Source: Streptomyces sp. SID12488 (GTDB lineage Bacteria; Actinomycetota; Actinomycetes; Streptomycetales; Streptomycetaceae). From it: a DNA stretch of 64,000 nt. Made by a program: the position numbers and the translations under genes. Each line of letters begins with the position of its first letter. The stretch's first letter is position 1. The notes under the pieces were generated by a model. It was given only the letters and a program-made list of their open reading frames with translations, searched no databases and was not told where the DNA came from. Shown piece after piece: positions 38,790 through 47,479 of the stretch. The stretch lies in the NCBI RefSeq assembly GCF_010548275.1, contig NZ_JAAGLT010000007.1, forward strand, positions 248,001-312,000, written 5' to 3'.

Positions 38790-40550
38790 GTGCGGCCGGA
38801 GGGCTACGACTACGACACCCACAGCCGGCTCGCCGGACCCCTGACCGAGGCGCCGGCCGGATCCCCGTACCAGGTGCGGTACACCTCGCTCCTCTCCCGC
38901 GAGCCACGCCGAATACGCGCCGTCCTGCTCATGACCCTCGCGCCGCTGCTCACGGGCGCCCTGCTCGTCTACCTCGTCTGGCCCACCCACTGGGTGGAGC
39001 GCGAGGCCGGTGAGAGGTGGATGGTCGATCTCGACATCGTGATGCTCGTCGCCATCGGGCTGATCGAGCTGTTCATGGTCGTCAACGTGGTGTCCATCGC
39101 CCACGCCACCATGGTCGCCCGCGACCCCGTCCCCGTCGTACCCGAGTCGGGCACCCGCGTCGCCTTCCTCACCACGTACGTCCCGGGCAAGGAACCCCTC
39201 GCGATGGTCCGGGCCACCCTCGAAGGCGCGATCCGCGTCCGCCACACCGGCCCCGTGGACGTCTGGCTCCTCGACGAGGGCGACGACGATCAGGCCTGGG
39301 CGCTCTGCGCCGAGCTGGGCGTACGGCACTTCAGCCGGTACGGGGTCCCCGAGTGGAACCGGGCCAAGGGCGTCCACCGGGCCCGTACCAAGCACGGCAA
39401 CTACAACGCGTGGCTCGCCATGCACGGCGACGAGTACGACTTCTACGCCTCCGTCGACACCGACCACGTCCCGCTCCCCAACTTCCTGGAGCGGATGACG
39501 GGCTTCTTCCGCGACCCGGACGTCGCCTTCGTCGTCGGCCCCCAGGTGTACGGCAACTACACCCATCCCGTCACCAAGGCCGCCGAGTCGCAGCAGTTCC
39601 TCTTCCACGCCCTCATCCAGCGCGCCGGCAACCGCTACCGCGCCCCCATGTTCGTCGGCACCAACAACGTCGTACGCATCGCCGCCGTCAAACAGATCGG
39701 CGGGCTGTGCGACTCCATCACCGAGGACATGGCCACGGGGTTCGAGCTGCACCGCCGCCGCAATCCGCGCACCGGGCACTACTGGCGGTCCGTCTACACG
39801 CCCGACGTGCTCGCCGTCGGCGAGGGGCCGGCCTCCTGGACCGACTTCTTCACCCAGCAGACGCGGTGGTCGCGCGGCACGTACGAGACGCTCTTCAAGC
39901 AGTACTGGAAGGCGCTCTTCACCATGCCCCCGGGCCGGCTCCTCTCGTACACGCTGATGCTCGTCTACTACCCGATGACCGCCGTCAACTGGTTCCTCGG
40001 CATTCTGAGCTGCTTCCTCTTCCTCTGGTTCGGGGCCTCCGGCACCCAGGTCGCCGCCTCCGTCTGGCTGATGCTCTACAGCGACGCCGCCGCCCTCCAG
40101 ATCGGCCTGTACCTGTGGAACCGGCGGCACAACGTCTCGCCCCACGAGCCCGAGGGCTCCGGCGGGCTCGCCGGCATGGCGATGTCGGCGCTCTCCGCGC
40201 CGATCTACCTGAAGTCCTTCGGCGCGGCGCTGCTCCGCCGCCCCAGCCGGTTCGTCGTCACGCCGAAGGGCGGCGACGCCAGCCCCGACCGGCTGCTCAC
40301 CTTCCGCGTCCACCTCTTCTGGGCCGCGCTCCTGGCGGCCTCACTCGTCGCCTCGGTCCACCTCGGCCACACCCATGTGGCCATGCGTACCTGGGCCGTT
40401 CTCGCCATGGCGATCTCCCTGGCCCCGGTCGGGGTGTGGATCGCCACCCGGCTCAAGGACCGCAGGGAGAGCACAGAGAGCGGCGAGGAACCGGCGCTCA
40501 CCACCGGCGCCGTCGCCCCGGTCTCCGGCACCCCGACAGGAGGCAACTAG
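38790..40550 (+). CDS. Cellulose-synthase-like family 2 glycosyltransferase (CslA type)
   Basis: A 586-aa membrane enzyme that should polymerise a beta-glycan and pass it across the membrane. Two helices (about 45-65, 80-105) precede the cytosolic GT2 domain with all processive-synthase residues: 'LLDEGDDDQ', the DxD in 'ASVDTDHVP', 'SITEDMATG' (TED) and 'QQTRWSRG' (QxxRW). At least five further helices follow. GTG 38790 has TGGAGGG upstream. It is coupled to a GlxA-like oxidase gene 3 nt downstream, as in the cslA-glxA pair that makes the hyphal-tip glycan in Streptomyces. Whether this is the ortholog of that pair or a second copy cannot be told here. Confidence 0.9.
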   Translation: MRPEGYDYDTHSRLAGPLTEAPAGSPYQVRYTSLLSREPRRIRAVLLMTLAPLLTGALLVYLVWPTHWVEREAGERWMVDLDIVMLVAIGLIELFMVVNVVSIAHATMVARDPVPVVPESGTRVAFLTTYVPGKEPLAMVRATLEGAIRVRHTGPVDVWLLDEGDDDQAWALCAELGVRHFSRYGVPEWNRAKGVHRARTKHGNYNAWLAMHGDEYDFYASVDTDHVPLPNFLERMTGFFRDPDVAFVVGPQVYGNYTHPVTKAAESQQFLFHALIQRAGNRYRAPMFVGTNNVVRIAAVKQIGGLCDSITEDMATGFELHRRRNPRTGHYWRSVYTPDVLAVGEGPASWTDFFTQQTRWSRGTYETLFKQYWKALFTMPPGRLLSYTLMLVYYPMTAVNWFLGILSCFLFLWFGASGTQVAASVWLMLYSDAAALQIGLYLWNRRHNVSPHEPEGSGGLAGMAMSALSAPIYLKSFGAALLRRPSRFVVTPKGGDASPDRLLTFRVHLFWAALLAASLVASVHLGHTHVAMRTWAVLAMAISLAPVGVWIATRLKDRRESTESGEEPALTTGAVAPVSGTPTGGN

Positions 40551-40553
40551 GCC

Positions 40554-42509
40554 ATGGCCTTCCAGCCCTCGAAGAAGACCAAGAAGACCGTCCTGGGCAT
40601 CGGAGGCGTCGTCCTCCTCGCCGGTCTCAACGCCCCCGCCGTGCTCGGCTTCGCCGGTGAGCGCTACCACGAGTACAAGATCGCCCAGCCCGGCTACCAG
40701 GCGAAGTACGGCTCCTGGAGCTCGATCGACATCCCCAGGGAGTTCCGCACCAACGCCATCCACGCGGCGCTGCTCCGCACCGGCAAGGTCCTGATCGTCG
40801 CGGGCTCGGGGAACGAGCAGAAGAAGTTCGACAAGGGTTCGTTCGACACGATCCTCTGGGACCCGAGGACGGACACCTTCAAGAAGATCGCCACCCCGGA
40901 CGACTTCTTCTGCGCCGGACACGCCCAACTCCCCGACGGACGGCTCCTGGTGGCCGGTGGCACCGCCCGCTACGAACTCCTCGACGGCGAGGTCGAGCGG
41001 GCCGGCGGCGGGATGCGCGTCAAGAACGAGAACCCCGACAAACCGGTGGTCCTGAAGAAGGGCACCCGCTTCCGCTCGCCCGCCGGAGTCGTGTACGTCA
41101 GCCGGTTCGACGTCACCGTCCCCGAGGCCAGGCGCACCCAGAAGATCACGTACAACGCGGCCGGGGTCATGCAGCCCTGGGTGACGAAGGTCGTCCCGAG
41201 CGAGGCCCGCGTCTTCGTCGAGGCGGCCGAGGCAGGGCCCGTGTCGATCACCGCCAAGCAGGCCCAGTACGAGATCGTCGGCCTGAAGGGCAAGGACGCG
41301 GACAACACGTACGGCCTCTCCGAGAAGATCACCATGGACAAGCAGGACTTCCAGGGGATCAGGGCGGCCTACGAGTTCGATCCGAAGGCCGAGAAGTACA
41401 TCCCGGTCGATCCGATGGACAAGGCGCGCTGGTACCCGACGCTCGTCGGCCTCGACGACGGACGGGTCCTGGCCGTCTCCGGGCTCGACGACGTCGGTGC
41501 GATCGACCCCGGGGACAACGAGATCTACGACCCGAGGACCAAGGAGTGGACCCCGGGCCCCAAGCGCTACTTCCCCACCTACCCGGCCCTTTTCCTCACC
41601 AAGGGCGGCAAGTTGTTCTACCCGGCCTCGAACGCCGGTTACGGACCGGCGACGATGGGCCGCGCGCCGGGCCTCTGGGACCTGGAGAAGAACACCTTCG
41701 AGAAGGTGCCGGGCCTCACGGACGCCGACGAGACCGAGACGTCCGCCTCCGTCCTCCTCCCGCCCGCGCAGGACCAGAAGGTGATGATCCTCGGCGGCGG
41801 AGGCGTCGGCGAGTCCAAGAAGGCGACGCGTCGCACGGCCGTGGTCGACCTGAAGAAGGACAACCCGGTCTTCGAGCCCGGCCCCGACCTCCCTCAGGGC
41901 ACCCGCTACCTGAACAGCGTCCTCATGCCGGACGACACCGTGTTCACGTCCAACGGCTCCGCCGACTACCGGGGCCGCAGCGGCAGCAACATCCTCAAGG
42001 CGCAGTTCTACGACCCCAAGGCCAACGCGTTCCGCACGGCAGCCTCCCCGAAGGTGGGCCGCAACTACCACTCCGAGGCGCTGCTCCTGCCCGACGGCCG
42101 GGTCGCCACCTTCGGCTCCGACCCGCTCTACGACAACCAGCAGAACACCAAGCTCGGCCACTTCGAGCAGCGGATGGAGATCTTCACCCCGCCCGCGCTG
42201 CACAGGAACGGCAAGAGCCGTCCGGTACTCGGGGACGGCCCCCAGGAGACCGACAAACTCGGCCGCGCCACCTTCGCCACCACCCACCCCGAGCGCGTCG
42301 CGAAGGCCCGCCTGATGCGCCCCAGCGCGGTCACCCACACGACGGACGTCGAACAGCGCTCCATCGACCTCCCCCTCAGCAAGGACCGCACCTCGGTGAC
42401 GGTCGACGTACCGAAGGACCGGACACTCGTGCCGCCCGGCTGGTACATGCTGTTCGTGACGGACGCGAAGGGGACACCGTCGGAGGCGAAGTGGCTCCAG
42501 GTGCGGTGA
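40554..42509 (+). CDS. glxA: GlxA-type copper radical oxidase
   Basis: A 651-aa membrane-anchored, mostly extracellular mono-copper oxidase of the galactose/glyoxal oxidase family. A signal-anchor helix lies at about residues 12-34. Kelch-type beta propeller with the likely Cys-Tyr cofactor pair C120 (DDFFCAGH) and Y294 (ARWYPT), copper ligands Y505/H506 (GRNYHS) and H595 (THTTD) in the C-terminal domain. These assignments follow galactose oxidase C228, Y272, Y495, H496 and H581. Length is close to S. coelicolor GlxA (645 aa, from memory). AGGAGG at 40540-40545 lies inside the end of the synthase gene. It probably modifies the glycan made by its partner. Confidence 0.88.
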   Translation: MAFQPSKKTKKTVLGIGGVVLLAGLNAPAVLGFAGERYHEYKIAQPGYQAKYGSWSSIDIPREFRTNAIHAALLRTGKVLIVAGSGNEQKKFDKGSFDTILWDPRTDTFKKIATPDDFFCAGHAQLPDGRLLVAGGTARYELLDGEVERAGGGMRVKNENPDKPVVLKKGTRFRSPAGVVYVSRFDVTVPEARRTQKITYNAAGVMQPWVTKVVPSEARVFVEAAEAGPVSITAKQAQYEIVGLKGKDADNTYGLSEKITMDKQDFQGIRAAYEFDPKAEKYIPVDPMDKARWYPTLVGLDDGRVLAVSGLDDVGAIDPGDNEIYDPRTKEWTPGPKRYFPTYPALFLTKGGKLFYPASNAGYGPATMGRAPGLWDLEKNTFEKVPGLTDADETETSASVLLPPAQDQKVMILGGGGVGESKKATRRTAVVDLKKDNPVFEPGPDLPQGTRYLNSVLMPDDTVFTSNGSADYRGRSGSNILKAQFYDPKANAFRTAASPKVGRNYHSEALLLPDGRVATFGSDPLYDNQQNTKLGHFEQRMEIFTPPALHRNGKSRPVLGDGPQETDKLGRATFATTHPERVAKARLMRPSAVTHTTDVEQRSIDLPLSKDRTSVTVDVPKDRTLVPPGWYMLFVTDAKGTPSEAKWLQVR

Positions 42510-42635
42510 CGGCACGGATCCAGGGGCCCAGAGATACAGGGAGCCACCGAACAGGGTTCCCCGAGGCCCACCGGGCCGGACCGAAGGGCGAGACGGGGCT
42601 GACCGCGATATGACCGGCCGGTAGGGTCTGGTGCC

Positions 42636-43145
42636 GTGCCGAAGCCGCTCAGTCTCCCGTTCGACCCCATCGCCCGCGCAGACGAACTGTGGAAGCAGCG
42701 CTGGGGAAACGTCCCGTCCATGGCCGCGATCACCTCGATCATGCGCGCGCAGCAGATCCTGCTCGCGGAGGTCGACGCGGTGGTGAAGCCGTACGGTCTG
42801 ACGTTCGCGCGGTACGAGGCGCTGGTGCTGCTCACGTTCTCCAAGGCGGGCGAGCTGCCGATGTCCAAGATCGGCGAACGTCTGATGGTCCACCCGACGT
42901 CGGTCACCAACACCGTGGACCGCCTCGTGAAGTCGGGCCTGGTGGCCAGGCGCCCCAACCCGAACGACGGCCGCGGCACCCTCGCCACGATCACCGAGAA
43001 GGGCCGGGAGACGGTCGACGCGGCGACCCGCGACCTGATGGCGATGGACTTCGGCCTCGGCGCGTATGACGCGGAGGAGTGCGCGGAGATCTTCGCGATG
43101 CTGCGGCCGTTGCGGGTGTCGGCGAGCGACTTCGACGCGGAGTAG
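42636..43145 (+). CDS. MarR-family regulator
   Basis: A 169-aa MarR protein: 'VVKPYGLTFARYEALVLL', 'HPTSVTNTVDRLVKSGLVARR' and the wing 'NDGRGTLATITEKG'. GTG 42636. It is 126 bp downstream of glxA on the same strand. The DUF3817 gene that follows may belong to the same transcript. Confidence 0.87.
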   Translation: MPKPLSLPFDPIARADELWKQRWGNVPSMAAITSIMRAQQILLAEVDAVVKPYGLTFARYEALVLLTFSKAGELPMSKIGERLMVHPTSVTNTVDRLVKSGLVARRPNPNDGRGTLATITEKGRETVDAATRDLMAMDFGLGAYDAEECAEIFAMLRPLRVSASDFDAE

Positions 43146-43230
43146 GGCCGCAGGCCCGGTGCGTGGGGGCGGGGCCGGGGTGCCGGGGTCGCCGGAAGAT
43201 CGCCGGAAACGGATGGTTACGCTCGTACGC

Positions 43231-43569
43231 ATGAAGAAGAGCGTGTTGACCCGCTACCGCGTCATGGCCTACGTCACCGGTGTGCTGCTGGTTCTGCTGA
43301 CCCTCGGAGTGATCGCCAAGTACGCGCTGAAGCTCGATGGCGCGGACGGCTTCACGAGTGTCGTCGGTATCGCGCACGGCTGGCTGTACCTCGTGTACCT
43401 GGTCTTCGCCTTCGATCTGGGCTCCAAGGCGAAGTGGCCGGTCCGCAAGCAGCTGTGGGTCCTGCTCGCCGGCACCGTCCCCACCGCCGCGTTCTTCGTG
43501 GAGCGCAAGGTCAGCCACGAGCTGGCGGGGCAGATCATGGAGCCGGCGCCGGTGGCCGCCAAGGCGTAA
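43231..43569 (+). CDS. DUF3817 membrane protein (second copy)
   Basis: A 112-aa three-helix protein: 'TGVLLVLLTLGVIAKY', 'SVVGIAHGWLYLVYLVF', 'TVPTAAFFVERKV'. Same family and layout as 38000-38359. ATG 43231; no clear ribosome binding site. Convergent with the TetR gene, only 14 nt apart. Confidence 0.85.
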   Translation: MKKSVLTRYRVMAYVTGVLLVLLTLGVIAKYALKLDGADGFTSVVGIAHGWLYLVYLVFAFDLGSKAKWPVRKQLWVLLAGTVPTAAFFVERKVSHELAGQIMEPAPVAAKA

Positions 43570-43583
43570 CTGCCACGTAGCCG

Positions 43584-44228
43584 CTAGTGGTTGCGGCCCA
43601 GTCCCAGCACCAGCACCCGGGTGAACGCCTCCGCCCACTCCGCGTCCACCGGCTCCGCGCTCACCAGCGTGCGGTGCACCACCGCGCCCGCCACCATGTC
43701 GAAGATCAGGTCGACCGTGCGGGCGGCCTCCTCCGGGCCCGTTTCCGGGGGGAGTTCGCCGCGCCGCTGGGCGCGGGCGCGGCCTTCCAGGACCAGGCGC
43801 TTCTGCCGGTCCACGATCGAGGCGCGGATGCGTTCCCGCAGCGCGTCGTCGTGCGTCGACTCCGCGACCACCGCCATCAGACCGCTCTTGGTCTCCGGGC
43901 GCACCAGGATCGCCGCGAACTGGAGGACGACGCCCTCGATGTCGGCGGCGAGGCTGCCCCGGTCGGGCATCTCCAGTTCGTCGAAGAGGGCCGCGACCGC
44001 GTCGACGACCAGTTCGTTCTTGCCTGGCCAGCGACGGTAGAGGGTCGTCTTCGCCACTCCCGCACGCGTCGCCACGTCCCCCAACGTCAGCTTGGACCAG
44101 CCCAGTTCGACCAGCGCGTCCCGCGTCGCCGCCAGGATCGCCGCGTCCGCCGTGGCGCTGCGGGGGCGTCCCGTACGACTGACGGGGGTGCGGCTGCGGC
44201 TCTGCATGGCATGACCATAACCGGCCAT
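43584..44228 (-). CDS. TetR-family regulator
   Basis: A 214-aa TetR protein. The helix-turn-helix spans about residues 40-70 ('LTLGDVATRAGVAKTTLYRRW'-type, with family residues TLYRRWPGK). The ligand domain contains 'RTVDLIFDMVAGAVVHRTL'. ATG 44228 is preferred since AGGAGGGG lies directly before it; ATG 44207 would be too far from any site. A perfect palindrome in the divergent promoter region is its likely operator. Confidence 0.87.
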   Translation of the reverse strand: MAGYGHAMQSRSRTPVSRTGRPRSATADAAILAATRDALVELGWSKLTLGDVATRAGVAKTTLYRRWPGKNELVVDAVAALFDELEMPDRGSLAADIEGVVLQFAAILVRPETKSGLMAVVAESTHDDALRERIRASIVDRQKRLVLEGRARAQRRGELPPETGPEEAARTVDLIFDMVAGAVVHRTLVSAEPVDAEWAEAFTRVLVLGLGRNH

Positions 44229-44307
44229 TCCCCTCCTGTGAGGCCGTGAGGGAGGTCACTTCGAGGTGCTCCCGGGGCTGCTTCCCAGGAGGCTGCCGCT
44301 GCCGTTA

Positions 44308-44324
44308 CGCTACGACTCGTAGCG
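44308..44324. promoter_or_regulatory. TetR-type operator palindrome
   Basis: CGCTACGA-C-TCGTAGCG is a perfect 17-bp palindrome (8+1+8) midway between the divergent TetR and thioredoxin genes. Size, symmetry and place suit a TetR dimer. Both genes may be controlled by it. Confidence 0.75.
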
Positions 44325-44414
44325 AAAGCGGTGGCCATCGGTGGTGCCCATCGATCAGGACCGCATTTCACAACGCCTTTCACATGAGCGTGCCGGACGG
44401 GGGAGGATAGACGC

Positions 44415-45392
44415 ATGCAGCCACGGAACATGTCCATGAGCGGGGTCGTCGACCTCGCCGCGGTGAAGGCGGCCCAGGAGGCCAAGTCGAAGGCGGAGCA
44501 GGCTCGCGCCGAAACCGCCCGGCAGGGCGGGGGAGGGGCCGTCTCGCCGACCGACCTCGTCATCGACGTAGATGAGGCCGGGTTCGAACTCGACGTCCTG
44601 CAGCGGTCCACCGAGGTGCCCGTCGTCATCGACTTCTGGGCCGAGTGGTGCGAGCCGTGCAAGCAACTGAGCCCCGTTCTCGAGCGGCTGGCCGTCGAGT
44701 ACAACGGGCGCTTCGTCCTCGCCAAGGTCGACGTCGACGCCAACCAGATGCTGATGCAGCAGTTCGGCATCCAGGGGATCCCCGCCGTCTTCGCTGTTGT
44801 CGCCGGGCAGGCCCTGCCACTCTTCCAGGGCGCCGCCGGCGAACAGCAGATCCGCCAGACCCTCGATCAGCTCGTGCAGGTCGCCGAGCAGCGCTTCGGC
44901 CTCACCGGCCTCGTCGTCGACGCGGACGCCGAACCCGGCGACCGCCCCGCCCCCGCCCCCCTGGACCCGGTCGGGCCGTACGACGCGCTGCTCGAAGCCG
45001 CCGTACAGGCTCTGGACGCGGGTGACTTGGCCGGCGCGGTGCAGGCGTACAAGAACGTGCTGAGTGACGATCCCGGGAACATGGAGGCCAAACTTGGCCT
45101 CGTGCAGGCCGAGTTGCTCCAGCGGGTGCAGGGAGTCGATCCGCAGCAGGTGCGCAAGGACGCCGCCGAGAAGCCGGGAGACCCGACGGCGCAGATCATC
45201 GCCGCCGACCTGGATCTGGTGGGCGGCCATGTCGAGGACGCGTTCGGGCGGCTCATCGAGACGGTGGGGCGTACGGCGGGCGACGACCGGGATGCCGTAC
45301 GGCTGCGGCTGCTGGAGTTGTTCGAGGTCGTCGGCGCGGATGATCCACGGGTGGCGTTGGCCCGGCGGGCGCTGGCGCGGGCGTTGTTCTGA
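44415..45392 (+). CDS. Thioredoxin-TPR co-chaperone (CnoX/YbbN-like)
   Basis: A 325-aa protein. A 50-residue N-terminal extension is followed by a thioredoxin domain (about 55-160) with active site WCEPCK and cis-Pro in 'GIQGIPAVF', then a TPR-like C-terminal half (about 195-325: 'ALDAGDLAGAVQAYKNVL', 'AKLGLVQAELLQRV'). This is the CnoX/YbbN arrangement, holdases that pass oxidised clients to chaperonin. ATG 44415 has GGAGGA at good spacing. Confidence 0.9.
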   Translation: MQPRNMSMSGVVDLAAVKAAQEAKSKAEQARAETARQGGGGAVSPTDLVIDVDEAGFELDVLQRSTEVPVVIDFWAEWCEPCKQLSPVLERLAVEYNGRFVLAKVDVDANQMLMQQFGIQGIPAVFAVVAGQALPLFQGAAGEQQIRQTLDQLVQVAEQRFGLTGLVVDADAEPGDRPAPAPLDPVGPYDALLEAAVQALDAGDLAGAVQAYKNVLSDDPGNMEAKLGLVQAELLQRVQGVDPQQVRKDAAEKPGDPTAQIIAADLDLVGGHVEDAFGRLIETVGRTAGDDRDAVRLRLLELFEVVGADDPRVALARRALARALF

Positions 45393-46076
45393 GTCTGACT
45401 GACCGGTCGGTCGGGGTGAGCGGCAGGTCACAGTTCGATCAGTGGTCTGACCTGTCGCTAAACACTACGACGCGTGTTGTCAGCGTGAAGAATTTGTCGA
45501 TCGAGTGCTCATGCGGCCTCACTTTGCCAAATCTTGGCAATTGCGGCCGCTGTTACTTGGAGTAGCTCGGGGGCGTCACGCTGTCGGGTTTGGGCCCTGA
45601 AGCTGCCGGTTTGTCACCCCTTTGAGTGCCACCCAGCGTTGTCGAGCGACACCCGCGGGTCGCTGCTCGGTTATCTGCCCGTTACTAGCCAGTAACGAAC
45701 CCCCTTGTGCGGGCGGCGAGAATGCACCACGATCGGCGTCGCTCGGTCCTATCCCGTACACCGGCAGCCAGTCGGGCGGACGGGAGCTGTTGGGTCCCCA
45801 CCGGGCAGAGTCGGCGGCAGTGGCGCCGGCTCTCGGACAGGGGGGTCTTCGCCTTCGGGTGGAGCCTGTCCGGCAAGGTTGCGTGTGATGTGCGTCAGGC
45901 GCGACCAGTGGTTGTCGCTCGGGGGTGATCGCCGGTGAGCTCGGGCGCTGTTCGCGCCGTCGAGCGCGGGCGCTCTCCTATACCGAGGACGTAGCACTTC
46001 TCCCATCCCTGCCCGGCTGGGCCGCCGTCATTGGGGCAGTCAGGGTCAGGAGATGTACGTCCGAGAAGGAGGAATT
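45393..46076. other. Long intergenic region before the DUF6230 operon
   Basis: A 684-bp gap. A hairpin at 45420-45430/45448-45458 (11 bp, one wobble pair) may end the thioredoxin transcript. A perfect dyad GTTACT-AGCC-AGTAAC lies at 45681-45696. The stretch is less GC-rich than its surroundings up to about 45,560. I see no convincing gene; short open frames have no codon bias or ribosome binding site. It probably holds the DUF6230 operon promoter and a long leader. Confidence 0.5.
45681..45696. promoter_or_regulatory. 16-bp operator-like dyad
   Basis: GTTACT and AGTAAC are perfect inverse arms around AGCC. The site resembles those of TetR-type regulators. It lies 380 bp before the DUF6230 gene; its regulator is not apparent. 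Confidence 0.5.
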
Positions 46077-46721
46077 ATGGAGTCCCAGGTGCGTGGCGGG
46101 ACAAGATGGAAGCGCTTCGCTGTGGTCATGGTGCCCAGCGTTGCCGCTACGGCATGTATAGGTGTTGCCCTCGCGCAGGGTGCTCTCGCCGCTTCGTTCA
46201 GCGTTTCTGGCCAGTCGTTCAAGGTCAGCGCTGACTACATCCACGGTGAGGGCTTCTCGCAGTACGGCGCCATCGATGCCGGCAAGACGCTGGACGGCAA
46301 GGACGCCATTCACCCGGTTGCGGTGTCGGCGTTCTCCGATGCCCGTATCCAGAACATGTGCCAGTCGGTCGTTACGCCGGGCATCCCGTTCTTGGGTTCT
46401 GTCACTCTGCAGCTGACCGCGGGCAAGAGTGACGACGAGGACAAGCAGGTTTCTGCCAAGAACCTGTACATCGACGTCGAGGACCTCGCCGCCGAGAAGG
46501 CCGTGTTCAGCGGCATGAACATCGGCGTCGCCGGGCGTGACCTGAAGAACCCGCCCATGAAGGGCGGCGGTGAGCAGGCGAACCCCAACGGCTTCGGCCA
46601 GCAGGCGGACAAGGTGGATCTGTACAAGGTGAAGCAGACGGCGTGGGCCACCACCGCCGGAACCTTCACGTTGCCCGGTCTGAGCATGAAGCTCTACTCG
46701 GGTACCAAGGAGTGCTACTAA
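46077..46721 (+). CDS. DUF6230 secreted protein
   Basis: A 214-aa exported protein. The N-terminus (MESQVRGGTRWKRFAVVMV...AQGALA) is a signal peptide or anchor to about residue 37. The mature domain starts 'ASFSVSGQSFKVSADYI' and contains two Cys (CQSVVTPG; ECY at the end). Older Streptomyces annotation calls relatives 'cholesterol esterase', after a S. lavendulae enzyme; I see no GxSxG lipase motif, so I leave the activity open. ATG 46077 has AAGGAGG upstream. Confidence 0.85.
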   Translation: MESQVRGGTRWKRFAVVMVPSVAATACIGVALAQGALAASFSVSGQSFKVSADYIHGEGFSQYGAIDAGKTLDGKDAIHPVAVSAFSDARIQNMCQSVVTPGIPFLGSVTLQLTAGKSDDEDKQVSAKNLYIDVEDLAAEKAVFSGMNIGVAGRDLKNPPMKGGGEQANPNGFGQQADKVDLYKVKQTAWATTAGTFTLPGLSMKLYSGTKECY

Positions 46722-46731
46722 GCACTCGGTG

Positions 46732-46767
46732 ACGGGCGGGGGAGGCCGTGAGGCACCCCCCGCCCGT
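46732..46767 (+). terminator. Intercistronic hairpin in the DUF6230 operon
   Basis: An 11-bp perfect stem (46732-46742 with 46757-46767), 10 nt after the DUF6230 stop and 90 nt before the next gene. Without a T-run, it is likely a partial attenuator that keeps DUF6230 mRNA more abundant than the rest. Confidence 0.6.
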
Positions 46768-46855
46768 TCCTCTCCGACCGGGTCTTCGCGCACCGCCCTC
46801 ACGGGCTGGCGGAAGACTCCTCACCACAGCAACACCGCACCAGGGAGCTGTTTCC

Positions 46856-47479
46856 ATGAGCGCCGAGACTCCTGCCGCCCCCAGTCTGTTCGACCGGCTG
46901 TGGCTGCAGTTCCGCGCCTGGCGGGGTACGAGGCCGTTCTGGGCCGGTCTGTTCGTCATGCTCGCCGGTATCCCGATCATGTACTTCCCTTACGCGCACC
47001 TCACGATCGGCCAGCTCACGGTCCGCATGTCCACAACGGCCGGCGCGGGATCGCTGATCATCGGAGTCCTGCTCGTCGTCCTGGGTATCAGCCTCTGGTT
47101 CCAGAAGCACGTACGGACCTTCGCCGGTACCGCCGCGATCCTGCTGGGACTGGTGTCTCTCCCGGTCTCCAACTTCGGCGGGTTCATCATCGGCTTTCTG
47201 CTGGCCCTGGTCGGCGGCGCGCTGGCCATCGCCTGGGCGCCCGGTGAGCCGGAGCCGGACACGAAGTACGGGGTACCGGCGGGCAACGGCGGCACGGATG
47301 CGGCCCCTGCCCCGGAGGCCCCTGAAGCCCCTGTTTCCGCCGAGGCCACCGACGGGGCGGACCCTGCGGCGGAGCCGAGCGGACTGGACATGAGCAAGTC
47401 GAACGAGCCGTACGAGCCGAACGATCTGTCAGGAACTAGCCCGGTGAACGGGGCGAACGGGAGGCGCAGTGCCGGCTGA
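46856..47479 (+). CDS. DUF6114 membrane protein
   Basis: A 207-aa protein with four predicted helices between residues 24 and 130 ('FWAGLFVMLAGIPIMYFPY', 'GAGSLIIGVLLVVLGISLW', 'GTAAILLGLVSLPV', 'FIIGFLLALVGGALAIAW'), then a long Ala/Glu/Pro-rich tail. This is the DUF6114 layout; the family accompanies DUF6230 in Streptomyces. ATG 46856 with AGGGAG upstream. It overlaps the next gene by 11 nt. Confidence 0.85.
   Translation: MSAETPAAPSLFDRLWLQFRAWRGTRPFWAGLFVMLAGIPIMYFPYAHLTIGQLTVRMSTTAGAGSLIIGVLLVVLGISLWFQKHVRTFAGTAAILLGLVSLPVSNFGGFIIGFLLALVGGALAIAWAPGEPEPDTKYGVPAGNGGTDAAPAPEAPEAPVSAEATDGADPAAEPSGLDMSKSNEPYEPNDLSGTSPVNGANGRRSAG

Noticed and set aside
40341..43232. A 963-codon open frame opposite glxA
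   Set aside because: Shadow frame spanning several real genes; composition typical of antisense high-GC frames.
45393..46076. Possible riboswitch or ncRNA in the long gap
   Set aside because: No known riboswitch core recognised; only a hairpin and a dyad were seen. A covariance-model search (Infernal/Rfam) would decide.
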